NCBI GenBank assembly: GCA_000168995.1
Contig: AAUX01000001.1
Coordinates: forward strand, 744,001-808,000
Reading direction: 5' to 3'
DNA length: 64,000 nt
Source of the DNA: Methylophilales bacterium HTCC2181
Lineage (GTDB): Bacteria > Pseudomonadota > Gammaproteobacteria > Burkholderiales > Methylophilaceae
Positions 46,051-57,615 of the stretch are shown piece by piece. The first letter of the stretch is position 1, and each line of letters starts with the position of its first letter. Position numbers and translations under genes: made by a program. The notes under the pieces were generated by a model that saw nothing but the letters and a program-made list of their open reading frames with translations, was not told the DNA's origin and did not search any database.

Positions 46051-46555
46051 AGACATCTTAAAAATGGGTGACCCCTTGTTGTTGAGTGCCGCGCAACCTA
46101 TTGAAGCAGTTAATACTCCGGAGCTCAACCAAATCATTGAGGACATGATAGAAACGATGAAAGCAAATGATGGCGCCGGACTTGCCGCTCCGCAAATTGG
46201 GCTTTCTATTCAGTTAGTGATCTTTGGTTTTGATTCCAATGAGCGCTATCCTGATGCGGAGGAGGTACCATTTACCGTACTTATTAACCCAGAAATTATT
46301 CCGCTCGAAGAGGAGATGGAAGATGGTTGGGAAGGGTGCCTATCGGTACCAGGTTTAAGGGGAGTGGTTCCGAGATATAAATCGATTCACTATAAAGGCA
46401 TTGATCAGTTTGGACAAACTATTGATAGGAAAGTAGACGGATTCCATGCAAGGGTGGTACAGCATGAGTGCGATCACTTGATCGGTAAACTTTACCCTAT
46501 GCGAATGAATGATATGTCTTTATTTGGATTTCATGACACATTATTTCCAGAATAA
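46040..46555 (+). CDS. def: Peptide deformylase
   Basis: A metalloenzyme removing the formyl group from nascent proteins. The three family motifs are present: [10 protein letters not shown] near residue 45, EGCLSVPG near residue 96 and [13 protein letters not shown] near residue 138. The ATG at 46040 ([14 protein letters not shown]) is the normal start and gives 171 aa; a longer frame from 46019 lies inside the preceding gene. It is co-directional and overlapping with the phosphorylase gene. Confidence 0.95.
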   Translation: MAIKDILKMGDPLLLSAAQPIEAVNTPELNQIIEDMIETMKANDGAGLAAPQIGLSIQLVIFGFDSNERYPDAEEVPFTVLINPEIIPLEEEMEDGWEGCLSVPGLRGVVPRYKSIHYKGIDQFGQTIDRKVDGFHARVVQHECDHLIGKLYPMRMNDMSLFGFHDTLFPE

Positions 46556-46597
46556 ATTTCTACAATATGTGGTTTGCTATGATAAAATTTCGCATTC

Positions 46598-46687
46598 GGA
46601 AGAGTGGCAGAGTGGTTTAATGCACCGGTCTTGAAAACCGACGTGGGTTCGCGCCCACCGTGAGTTCGAATCTCACCTCTTCCGCCA
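46598..46687 (+). tRNA. tRNA-Ser (UGA)
   Basis: A 90-nt type II tRNA with acceptor stem GGAAGAG/CTCTTCC, anticodon loop CTTGAAA (TGA at 46632-46634), a long variable arm (CGTGGGTTCGCGCCCACCG), T-loop GTTCGAATC and encoded CCA. It marks the left edge of a gene-poor accessory pocket. Confidence 0.97.
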
Positions 46688-46770
46688 TTATATTTCAAAC
46701 ATAATCGTCTGTATAACCTATATATAATGGGTTTTAGCAAAATACATTTCATTAAATAAACTGTAAATTA

Positions 46771-46796
46771 GTCTATAGGGAACAGTCTAGGGAACA
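46771..46796 (+). repeat. Short tandem repeat GTCTA(TA)GGGAACA
   Basis: GTCTATAGGGAACA (46771-46784) is followed directly by GTCTAGGGAACA (46785-46796). The copies differ only by a TA insertion. They lie 84 bp after tRNA-Ser. Their role is unknown; two copies are too few to call a functional array. Confidence 0.6.
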
Positions 46797-46875
46797 GTTA
46801 AGTTCTAAAAACCCATGATTTTGGCAGTATATTTATCCGTATCAAGTTAGTAAAATAAGACATTAAGGATTACAT

Positions 46876-46974
46876 ATGTCACAAGATAGAGCCTTAATCT
46901 GGGTCATCATGGTCTTCATCTTCTTCTACAAAGTCATACGAGCCATTCAGATACACGAACCCCCACTAGTGTAA
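46876..46974 (+). CDS. Putative 32-residue single-span membrane peptide
   Basis: An ATG ORF of 32 codons preceded by AAGGA at 46865-46869, 6 nt upstream, a near-ideal Shine-Dalgarno spacing. The product opens MSQDRALIW and continues as a hydrophobic run VIMVFIFFYKVIRAI, then a polar tail ending HEPPLV. It would form one transmembrane helix with a short charged N-terminus. No homologue is recognised. Small size makes chance possible; the ribosome-binding site and coherent helix support it. Confidence 0.4.
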   Translation: MSQDRALIWVIMVFIFFYKVIRAIQIHEPPLV

Positions 46975-47057
46975 TGCCTTCATCATGACCTATGATAAGT
47001 AGGCTGTGCCAATGACAACCCATTGCCCACTTAATTATCTGGAGGTAAACTGATCTT

Positions 47058-47528
47058 ATGAAAATAATAAAAGATAGAGTTTCGGCAAGAAAAGATGAAG
47101 GCTTTGTGGTTTTTTTAATTGGTATGAGAATAAATAATTTTTGGAAGATTCATAAATGGTTTCCAATTTTTATAAGTTTTCCAAAAATGGTGAGCGAATT
47201 GATTAAAAACCAATCTTTAGGTTATTTAGGAGGGGAAAGTTGGTTTGGAAGAAATATTATATCTATTCAATATTGGGAATCTTTTACAAAATTAGAATAT
47301 TTTGCTCGTTCAAAAGATTTAACACACTTGCCTGAATGGCAAAAATTTATGAAGAAAGTTGGAACAAACGGAGAGGTAGGAATTTGGCATGAGACCTATA
47401 TTATTAAGAAAGGGCAATATGAAAATATCTATGCCAATATGCCACCATTTTTGCTTGGCAAAGTTGGCAAGTTAGAAAAAATTATTAGTTCAAATAATTC
47501 AGCAAAGAAAAGAGTAAGCAAAAAATAA
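47058..47528 (+). CDS. DUF4188 family protein
   Basis: A 156-aa protein matching the DUF4188 pattern: GFVVFLIGMRINNFWKIHKW near the start, then ISIQYWESFTKLEYFARSKD, GIWHETYIIKKGQYENIY and NMPPFLLGK. The family is described as monooxygenase-like with a dimeric ferredoxin fold and no settled substrate. A GGAGGT site lies 11 nt upstream. It is isolated between tRNA-Ser and the FkbM gene, not in a recognisable operon. A basic tail (KKRVSKK) closes the protein. Confidence 0.8.
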   Translation: MKIIKDRVSARKDEGFVVFLIGMRINNFWKIHKWFPIFISFPKMVSELIKNQSLGYLGGESWFGRNIISIQYWESFTKLEYFARSKDLTHLPEWQKFMKKVGTNGEVGIWHETYIIKKGQYENIYANMPPFLLGKVGKLEKIISSNNSAKKRVSKK

Positions 47529-47541
47529 ATAAAAAAACTCA

Positions 47542-47571
47542 TCCTACTCTTATTCCTAACACCCAGTAGGA
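47542..47571 (+). terminator. Possible terminator hairpin after the DUF4188 gene
   Basis: TCCTACT (47542-47548) and AGTAGGA (47565-47571) form a perfect 7-bp inverted repeat with a 16-nt loop, 13 nt after the stop codon. The following bases are not T-rich, so termination is uncertain. Confidence 0.3.
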
Positions 47572-47589
47572 AATTAATCGTACCTTCGT

Positions 47590-47595
47590 TATAAT
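47590..47595 (+). promoter_or_regulatory. -10 element of the FkbM gene, 6 nt before its ATG
   Basis: TATAAT is followed by TTCTTT and the ATG at 47602. A start site 7 nt beyond the hexamer would coincide with the ATG. There is no Shine-Dalgarno and no good -35 hexamer. Confidence 0.5.
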
Positions 47596-47601
47596 TTCTT
47601 T

Positions 47602-49155
47602 ATGAGTGAAAAAAATTTACAGATTGTTTTAAGTAGTCCTGGTCAAAAACTTGCAAAATTTCTTCATACAATAAAGACTAAATTTAGGTCCGAGAAAGTT
47701 GCAGAAATAAGACCATTAGAACCATACATAACCGAAGGGGCAGTAATTTTTGATATAGGAGCTCACTTCGGTCAATATGCTAAAGTTTTTGCCAAGTTAA
47801 ATAAATCTTCGGTGAAAGTATATTGTTTTGAGCCAGTTAATTACACTAGAGATATATTAACCGCAGTTCTTGAGAAGCATCCAAATACAATAATTTTTAG
47901 TAATGGTTTTTCCAACAAAAGCGGGGTCTTAAACATTAATATACCCATTAAAAAGTCAGGAAAAATTGGACCTGGCATAGCAAGTATATGCGAGGAAAGA
48001 GATAGGGATTATGTGGTTCAAGAAGCACATATTGACACCATTGACAATTTTATGAAGCAGCACAATGTTAATCGGTTAGATTTCATTAAGATAGACATAG
48101 AAGGACCAGAATACCTTGTTTTTAAGGGGGCAATAAAAACACTTCAGAAATTTAAACCTACAATATATTGCGAAGTTGTTGCTGAACAGATGTTGAAATT
48201 AGATATAAAAACGAATGAGCTTTTTAACTTTATGACTAATTTAGGTTACCAGTCTCATGTTTTTTGTAATGCTACTCCTTCAATAACCGCAGGATACGAA
48301 GGTCCTGCAGATTACTTATTTTTGCATAATGATAAAAGGTATAAAAAAAATGAGAGGTTTGGGTATTACTCCCCTCAAGGTCTTATCAAGGTTATCTATA
48401 TTTTGATAAAGATAGGGATAGGTTTTGGTAGGCTAAAAAAGATTTATGCGAAAATATTAACTAGAATAAACAAAAAAAATCCAATAGATATCATCTATCA
48501 TGGAGTTAAATTTAGGCTGTATCCTCATAACAACACCATAGAATCTAAAATGTTTGTTAGTTCAAGATTACGAGAAGGTAAGGAGTTAGATGTAATCTCT
48601 GGCTTTATTAAAAACGGAGGAACTTTTCTAGATATTGGTGCGAATATAGGTTATTACTCTTTAATGGCTGCGAAACTTGGTGCTACAAAAATCATCGGAG
48701 TTGAACCGAATCCAATAGTTCTAGACAGATTCAAAGCAAACATTAAATTTAATGGATTTGAGAAGCAGATTGAGACTTTTCAGATAGGTATTGGGGAGCA
48801 GCAAGGGACTGTGGAGCTTCGCCTGTCACAGACCGATATGGGAGGCAGCTCCATTGTTAATACAAAACTCAATTCAGATAAAATAAAGATAAAAGTTATA
48901 CCTCTATCAGAGTTACTTAAAAAAGAAGGTATTACCAAAGTTGATGTTTTAAAAATTGACATAGAGGGGTTTGAGGATAGGGCATTATTCCCTTACTTTG
49001 AAAAGCTAAACAAAAAGCATTACCCTAGACTTATTCTTATGGAAGACAGTAGCCAAACGGATTGGGATGAAAATATTCTTGAGTGGTTACTGGCTAATGG
49101 CTATAGAGTTTTGGCAAGAACAAGAGGTAATGTTCTAATCACCACAGAAGAATAA
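47602..49155 (+). CDS. Tandem double-domain FkbM methyltransferase
   Basis: A 517-aa protein with two consecutive FkbM-type SAM-dependent methyltransferase domains. Domain 1 has VIFDIGAHFGQYAKVFA (49-63), CFEPVN and FIKIDIEGPEYLVFKGA (161-177). Domain 2 has TFLDIGANIGYYSLMAA (341-357), GVEPNP and VLKIDIEGFEDRALFPY (449-465). A basic linker of about 60 residues (260-300) joins them. Both SAM motifs look intact. FkbM enzymes usually O-methylate sugars of polysaccharides or glycolipids. No glycosyltransferases accompany it here, so the substrate is unknown. Confidence 0.85.
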   Translation: MSEKNLQIVLSSPGQKLAKFLHTIKTKFRSEKVAEIRPLEPYITEGAVIFDIGAHFGQYAKVFAKLNKSSVKVYCFEPVNYTRDILTAVLEKHPNTIIFSNGFSNKSGVLNINIPIKKSGKIGPGIASICEERDRDYVVQEAHIDTIDNFMKQHNVNRLDFIKIDIEGPEYLVFKGAIKTLQKFKPTIYCEVVAEQMLKLDIKTNELFNFMTNLGYQSHVFCNATPSITAGYEGPADYLFLHNDKRYKKNERFGYYSPQGLIKVIYILIKIGIGFGRLKKIYAKILTRINKKNPIDIIYHGVKFRLYPHNNTIESKMFVSSRLREGKELDVISGFIKNGGTFLDIGANIGYYSLMAAKLGATKIIGVEPNPIVLDRFKANIKFNGFEKQIETFQIGIGEQQGTVELRLSQTDMGGSSIVNTKLNSDKIKIKVIPLSELLKKEGITKVDVLKIDIEGFEDRALFPYFEKLNKKHYPRLILMEDSSQTDWDENILEWLLANGYRVLARTRGNVLITTEE

Positions 49156-49376
49156 TTACTAAAAATTTACTTCCCACACCTCCCACTATAGCCGACGGGG
49201 GTGGAGGGGGTAAGGTTCTTTTCCTCACAAACCCTTATAACTCCGATTTATTCATAAATCACCAGAGTTTATCTTTGTAAGTTATTGAATATATTAATCT
49301 AAATTTATTTATAACTTATCTGTAATCAATGGTTTTAATGCCTATTTAATCCTACTTTCATAGCTGAAAAAGTTCT
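49156..49376. other. Non-coding spacer with a G-rich tract
   Basis: About 220 bp without a supported gene. At 49197-49215 it carries GGGGGTGGAGGGGGTAAGG, striking in this AT-rich DNA, with a C-rich partner CCCACACCTCCCAC just upstream (49173-49186) that could form an imperfect hairpin. The remainder is plain AT-rich sequence. Confidence 0.55.
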
Positions 49377-49400
49377 TTAAAAATCAATTTGCATTGATTT
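49377..49400 (-). terminator. Terminator downstream of tRNA-Ala
   Basis: On the minus strand AAATCAAT, loop GCAA, ATTGATTT forms a perfect 8-bp stem followed by TTTAAAG. It lies about 45 nt after the tRNA-Ala 3' end. AT-rich but well placed. Confidence 0.5.
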
Positions 49401-49444
49401 AATTAACTAGTTAGGACGGATTAGGGTAAGGTAGAACAAAGAAA

Positions 49445-49520
49445 TGGTGGAGGTAAGCGGGATCGAACCGCTGACCCTCTGAATGCCATCCAGATGCTCT
49501 CCCAGCTGAGCTATACCCCC
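49445..49520 (-). tRNA. tRNA-Ala (GGC)
   Basis: The minus strand gives a 76-nt cloverleaf: acceptor GGGGGTA, D arm GCTCAGCTGGGAGAGC, anticodon loop ATGGCAT (anticodon GGC), T-loop GTTCGATCC and encoded CCA. It forms the right boundary of the accessory pocket that begins at tRNA-Ser. Confidence 0.97.
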
Positions 49521-49533
49521 ACAAGAGCTGCTG

Positions 49534-49562
49534 ATATTAATTCCCTATAAGGCTTATGTCAA
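49534..49562 (-). promoter_or_regulatory. sigma70-type promoter of tRNA-Ala
   Basis: On the minus strand, a perfect TTGACA (49562-49557), a 17-bp spacer and TAATAT (49539-49534) lie 14 nt ahead of the mature tRNA. It is the closest match to consensus in the window. Confidence 0.8.
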
Positions 49563-49575
49563 TAAGTAAGTTAAC

Positions 49576-50022
49576 TCAGCCTCGGGTATTCGATTCTGAT
49601 GGGAACTGATTTAAATCTATTTTCTCCTGGGGTTTCCAGCCATTTTTTCTATGCTCTGCTACAACGTTAGTAAAGACCCCACCCCTAACAAAAAACTTCG
49701 CGGTGAGCTTCATGTATCTTGGATTCGTTGCCGCCACCAAATCATCTAAAATACTGTTGGTAACTGCTTCATGGAAGCAGCCTTCGTCCCTAAATGACCA
49801 TATGTAAAGTTTAAGACTTTTTAGTTCCACACAGCGTTCATCGGGGATATAATCGAGGTAGAGTGTTGCAAAGTCAGGTTGCCCAGTTTTAGGGCAAAGA
49901 CAGGTAAATTCTGGTATTTGCATGTGAATATGAAAGTCGCGGTTTTTGTTAGGATTATCAAAAACCTCTAAGTGCTTGGTGGGTTGAGCTGTGGGTTTAC
50001 CGCCTAATGACTGGTCACTCAT
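49576..50022 (-). CDS. queF: NADPH-dependent preQ0 reductase QueF
   Basis: Reduces 7-cyano-7-deazaguanine (preQ0) to preQ1 for queuosine in tRNA. The catalytic cysteine lies in [14 protein letters not shown] near residue 41, the QueF motif [20 protein letters not shown] near residue 67, and the C-terminal half is [11 protein letters not shown]. The 148-aa length fits the unimodular (short) QueF type. It has an AGGAC site, and its upstream spacer is shared with the divergent smc. Confidence 0.95.
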   Translation of the reverse strand: MSDQSLGGKPTAQPTKHLEVFDNPNKNRDFHIHMQIPEFTCLCPKTGQPDFATLYLDYIPDERCVELKSLKLYIWSFRDEGCFHEAVTNSILDDLVAATNPRYMKLTAKFFVRGGVFTNVVAEHRKNGWKPQEKIDLNQFPSESNTRG

Positions 50023-50109
50023 ATTTGTCCTATAATCTAATAATTTTAAAAGAAAATATTATACTGCTTTGAATAAACACTTTCCTAAAATAATACATAA
50101 ATTTACATA

Positions 50110-53100
50110 TTGAAACTTAGACAAATAAAACTCGCAGGATTTAAAACCTTTGTTGATCCGACAACAATCAAGCTCGATGGCGAATTAGCCGGCATTGTCG
50201 GGCCGAATGGTTGCGGTAAATCAAATATCATGGAATCCGTTAAATGGGTACTTGGATCTTCATCCGCAAAAGATATGCGAGGAGAATCTATGGACTCCGT
50301 CATTTTTAATGGCACCGACACCCGTCAAGCGATAGGAAGAGCTAGTGTCGAGTTAATTTTTGATAATGCAAATGGGGCTGCTCCAGCGGAGTGGGCAAGT
50401 TATGCTGAGATATCGGTTAAACGGATTATTGAGAAAGAGAAAGGCTCTACCTATCAAATTAATAACACCACAGTCAGAAGAAAGGACGTCGCAGATTTAT
50501 TTCTCGGGACCGGGTTGGGGGCAAGAGGTTACGCAATCATTGGTCAAAATACCGTATCTCAGATAGTTGAGGCAAAACCTGAGGAGCTCAAAAATTACCT
50601 GGAAGAGGCTGCGGGAGTGAGCAAGTACAAAGAAAGGAGAAAGGAGACAGAGTTTAGGTTAAGGGATACACGCGACAACCTAGAGCGCGTAAATGACTTG
50701 TTAAGAGAGATAAATCAGCAAATTACAAAATTAGAATCCCAAGCTCAAACAGCTAAGAAGCATAATGATTTCCAAGAAAAGTTGAAGCTAACCTACGCAC
50801 AGATTCAATTACTAAAAAAATGGATAGCTAATACTGCGTGGGAAGCATCAAAAGAAGTAGTTGCAGAGATCACCATTAAACTAGACCAAAAAAAAGCAGA
50901 GCTAACCAACATAGAGGCAGCGGTAGAAAGCACAAAACAAGAATTTGTTCAGGCGTCGGATGCAATCAATGTTAGTCAGGCAAAATTTTACGAAATGAAT
51001 TCGGGGGTTACGGATACAGAAAATCGGTTAAATAACCTCAATGAAAAAATAGCAAGGCTTGCTCAGCTGAAGGAGAGTAGTCGAAATAAATTTAATGAAT
51101 ATGAAAGCTTAAACACTCAACTCACCAATCAGCTCAAAGAAAGCGAAGAGGATTTAGCTGAAAAAAAACAAAAAATTGCATCCCTGTCAGAGGAGCTAAA
51201 AGAGCGAAGGTCTGAGCATAATACGGCGGAAGATAACTTTAAAAAAGCAAACCAGAGATGGCAGGAAAGTACGGCTAATCTTCAGAATATGGCAGAAAAA
51301 CTTAATGTTGAAAGTGCCACAGTCCACTTATCAGAAAACATCATAAATGATTTAAATAGCCGTATTGCGTCGTTAACAGCCGAATTAAAAATACTTGAAA
51401 GTAACGCGTTTCAAGTTACTAAGCCCGACACATTACAACAAAACGAAGACGAACTTATAGCCATAGCTAAAGCCATCGAAGAAGCGAGTAACGAGCAAGC
51501 AAATTATGCTGAAAGAGGGGACACCTTAAATAATTCTATCCTGGAACTCAAACGCGAAGTAAGCGAAGCAGAAATTCACATCAGCTCACTAAGGCAAATG
51601 GATAAAGAAGAAATTGACCCAAACACAATGAATGATTGGTTAAAAAGTATTGGCTTAGATGATAACGAAAATATTTTTACCCATGTCAAGATAAGTGACG
51701 GGTGGGAGGCAGCTTTAGGTAATATCTTAGGCACTAAAATCAATGCTTATCAATCGATTGGTAAAACCATCCCTAAAGATAAAAGACCTCCTTACTCCAT
51801 TACGATGGTTACATCTAGCGATGCCAATAATACACCGTTAAATAGTAAGCTAAAGTCAGCATTGGACGTTATAACCATTGATAAAAAAGAAATGAAACCG
51901 GTTATTCACGAGTGGCTTAACCATGTATACATTGCAAATCAAGATAATATTGAATTAGAAAGCCAAAAGCTACGCCATGGAGAAGTGTTAATCGCACAAA
52001 ATGGAGATATTTTTGGGATGAATTATCACATTCTTAATAAAGATTTTTCTGGAGAGAGCAACCATCTTCAACGCATGAAAAAGATAGAAGTATTTGAAAA
52101 AAAACTACCCGACCTTAAGGAGAGGCTTCTTTTAGCCGATAAAGCCAATACAGAAAATAAAAATCGACTGGGTGATGTGAAGGAAAGTCTGGTAACTTTG
52201 ATGGCAAAGAAAGCACATTGTGAAGAAGAAAGAAATACCCTAATTATTGAATATAATAAACAACTAAACCTTTTTGAGATCAATAAAAGCCGCACTCAGA
52301 CTGTTAGTAAAGATATGGAAAACTTAACCCTTCAATTGAAGGAGAGTATGGAAATGCTCAGTGCCAAGAAAAATTCTATAGAAGAAATTACTAAAAATAT
52401 TCAGTCAGTAAGCCTCACAAACGAAGAGCATAATAATTCAAAGACTCAAGCAGAGCAGTTATTTTATGAGAAGCGAACCCATCTCAATGAAAGTGAAAAG
52501 CTTGAGCAAGAGCTAGGATACAACATTAAGGTGCTGGTAAATAAGATTGAAGATGTGCAAGCTAGACTAGCAATCCTAGCCAAAGATAAAAATGAGCTTT
52601 TAACTCAATTAAACGAATCTCATAGTGAGGACCAACAAGGAAATATAACGCTTTTACAAGAAGAGCTAAAAGGAAAATTGGAATTAAAAGAAAATGCAGA
52701 AAAAGAGCTAATTCTCGCAAGAGATAGAGTGTCAGAAAAGGAAAACAAGTTAAGGGAAGAGGAAACGGCTAGACTGGAGTCTCAGCATGCACTTAACCCA
52801 GTTATTGAGTCTCTTCAACAATCAAGATTAAATGAGCGCGAGTGCAGTGTAGTCTTCGAACAATGCTGCCGAACACTGAACAACTGTAATATGAATGAAG
52901 AGGTTATAGAAAAAGACTTGAAGGAAGATGTTGTCCTGTCTGACTTAGAAGGACTATACGAAAACCTTGAGAAGAAAATTGAGCGCTTAGGTCCGGTAAA
53001 TTTAGCCGCTATATCAGAACTTGAAAGCATTCGAGAAAGACAAACTTATATTCAAAAGCAGGTAGAGGACCTTCAGGCAGCATCAAAAACGCTTCAAGAT

Positions 53101-53604
53101 GCTATTCAAAAAATTGATGCAGAGACTCGTGAAAAGTTAAAACTCACTTATCAGGAAGTAAACAAAAACTTTAATGAGTTCTTCAAGACATTATTTAACG
53201 GTGGCCATGCGCAGCTGGAGCTTCTTGGTCAGGAAATACTTGATACTGGGCTACAGGTTGTCGCACAACCTCCGGGCAAAAAAAATACAACGATTCACTT
53301 GCTATCAGGTGGAGAAAAAGCAATGACAGCAATTGCTCTGGTTTTTGCTTTATTCAAACTCAATCCATCGCCATTTTGTCTTATGGATGAGGTGGATGCT
53401 CCTTTGGATGATTCGAATACCCAACGATTTTGCGAGGTAGTTAAGAGTATGTCAAAAAACACACAATTTCTTTTTGTCTCACATAATAAATTAACCATGG
53501 AGATGGCGCAGCAGCTTATAGGCGTAACTATGCAAGAGCCTGGAGTATCGAGAATCGTCGAAGTTGATCTCCAACAGATACAATCAATGGAGCTAGCGGA
53601 ATAA
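50110..53604 (+). CDS. smc: Chromosome segregation protein SMC
   Basis: A condensin ATPase of 1164 aa. Walker A GPNGCGKSN is at residues 31-39. Two long coiled coils (about 165-500 and 650-1000) flank a hinge (about 505-640). The ABC signature LLSGGEKAM is near residue 1066 and Walker B FCLMDEVDAPLDD near residue 1090. The start is TTG (MKLRQIKLAGFKTF), giving the conserved SMC N-terminus; no ATG is available. It leads the order smc-zipA-ligA. scpA/scpB are not in the window. Confidence 0.97.
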   Translation: MKLRQIKLAGFKTFVDPTTIKLDGELAGIVGPNGCGKSNIMESVKWVLGSSSAKDMRGESMDSVIFNGTDTRQAIGRASVELIFDNANGAAPAEWASYAEISVKRIIEKEKGSTYQINNTTVRRKDVADLFLGTGLGARGYAIIGQNTVSQIVEAKPEELKNYLEEAAGVSKYKERRKETEFRLRDTRDNLERVNDLLREINQQITKLESQAQTAKKHNDFQEKLKLTYAQIQLLKKWIANTAWEASKEVVAEITIKLDQKKAELTNIEAAVESTKQEFVQASDAINVSQAKFYEMNSGVTDTENRLNNLNEKIARLAQLKESSRNKFNEYESLNTQLTNQLKESEEDLAEKKQKIASLSEELKERRSEHNTAEDNFKKANQRWQESTANLQNMAEKLNVESATVHLSENIINDLNSRIASLTAELKILESNAFQVTKPDTLQQNEDELIAIAKAIEEASNEQANYAERGDTLNNSILELKREVSEAEIHISSLRQMDKEEIDPNTMNDWLKSIGLDDNENIFTHVKISDGWEAALGNILGTKINAYQSIGKTIPKDKRPPYSITMVTSSDANNTPLNSKLKSALDVITIDKKEMKPVIHEWLNHVYIANQDNIELESQKLRHGEVLIAQNGDIFGMNYHILNKDFSGESNHLQRMKKIEVFEKKLPDLKERLLLADKANTENKNRLGDVKESLVTLMAKKAHCEEERNTLIIEYNKQLNLFEINKSRTQTVSKDMENLTLQLKESMEMLSAKKNSIEEITKNIQSVSLTNEEHNNSKTQAEQLFYEKRTHLNESEKLEQELGYNIKVLVNKIEDVQARLAILAKDKNELLTQLNESHSEDQQGNITLLQEELKGKLELKENAEKELILARDRVSEKENKLREEETARLESQHALNPVIESLQQSRLNERECSVVFEQCCRTLNNCNMNEEVIEKDLKEDVVLSDLEGLYENLEKKIERLGPVNLAAISELESIRERQTYIQKQVEDLQAASKTLQDAIQKIDAETREKLKLTYQEVNKNFNEFFKTLFNGGHAQLELLGQEILDTGLQVVAQPPGKKNTTIHLLSGGEKAMTAIALVFALFKLNPSPFCLMDEVDAPLDDSNTQRFCEVVKSMSKNTQFLFVSHNKLTMEMAQQLIGVTMQEPGVSRIVEVDLQQIQSMELAE

Positions 53605-53608
53605 TCAT

Positions 53609-56685
<3,077 letters not shown>

Positions 56686-56686
56686 T

Positions 56687-57550
56687 ATGAAACGAGAATC
56701 TACATTAAGTTTTATTTTTATTTTATTGTTTTCAAATGGAGTTTATTCGTATGATTCAAATAATCAGTGTGAGAAATCATTCAACTCCGGAGCTTATGAT
56801 AAAGCTATAGAGGAAGCAAAAAAACTGGAGCATAAGTATGATGCAAACTTTTGTGCTGCAAAGGCATATTACCGAAAAGGCGATCTAGCGGCATCAATAG
56901 CTGCATTTGATGAGAGCCAAAAGCACCCAGACCTACCTGTTGATCAATTGTTTGCTTATCTCTACAAAGGTATAGCACAAAGGGATATTGGGCAATTAAA
57001 AGCATCATCAGCAACATTCACTAAAGGCTTAGATACGGCCGCACTTGGCAACAGTAAATACATGCAAATGGAGCGTAAATTTTTGTATCAGTTGGGAAAT
57101 AACGCCATGCAAGAAGACAATGGCTTTGATGCTATAGATTTTTATGGTAAATCGCTTGCTATCTCATCCAATGATGATGAGAGAGCAGAGGGTTTTGCTG
57201 GAATATCATCCGCATATTTTAGATCTAATAAGATAGACCAAGCTATAGAGTATGGTGTAAAAGCGTCAACCACGTACCAAAGAACAGGTAAGCTGAGCCA
57301 GTATGCGGATATGCAGCTTACGCTGGCCTCTTACGAGTCAATAAATGCTAATTATCCACGAGCCATTAGGCTTTTGCAATCCATTGAAAGTTTTGCAAGA
57401 ACCAATGGGAGTAAGTACTACGAAGCTAAGGCTTTATTAACCTTAGCCGATGTATACGATGCTTCAAAACAATTGCTATTAGCCACCGAAGCAAGGGGTA
57501 AGGGTAAAGGCCTAGCAGAATCCATTGGGGCAGATGATTTGCTACGATAA
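56687..57550 (+). CDS. Secreted TPR-repeat protein
   Basis: A 287-aa protein with a signal peptide (MKRESTLSFIFILLFSNGVYS) and successive helical TPR-like units, such as CAAKAYYRKGDLAASIAAFDES (cited in part), LFAYLYKGIAQRDIGQLKAS, DDERAEGFAGISSAYFRSN and AKALLTLADVYDASKQLLLA. It is probably periplasmic and acts as a scaffold; no catalytic motif is visible. It starts 1 bp after ligA, so it may share that transcript. Its function is unknown. Confidence 0.72.
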   Translation: MKRESTLSFIFILLFSNGVYSYDSNNQCEKSFNSGAYDKAIEEAKKLEHKYDANFCAAKAYYRKGDLAASIAAFDESQKHPDLPVDQLFAYLYKGIAQRDIGQLKASSATFTKGLDTAALGNSKYMQMERKFLYQLGNNAMQEDNGFDAIDFYGKSLAISSNDDERAEGFAGISSAYFRSNKIDQAIEYGVKASTTYQRTGKLSQYADMQLTLASYESINANYPRAIRLLQSIESFARTNGSKYYEAKALLTLADVYDASKQLLLATEARGKGKGLAESIGADDLLR

Positions 57551-57615
57551 GTAGTTCTATATCTAATTTTACATAATATACATTATACGAACTAATAATT
57601 ATTAAGGAATAGAAG

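Larger units (their letters stand above)
46688..47057. other. 370-bp spacer after tRNA-Ser
   Basis: This AT-rich stretch contains a tandem GTCTA/GGGAACA repeat, one 32-codon ORF with a good ribosome-binding site, and a GGAGGT site at 47041-47046 serving the next gene. No integrase, tRNA 3'-end duplication or strong terminator was found. Confidence 0.6.

Noticed and set aside
46688-47057. Integration site (attL/attR) at tRNA-Ser
   Set aside because: No copy of the tRNA 3' end was found at the other side of the pocket, and there is no integrase gene; only the general island idea is kept.
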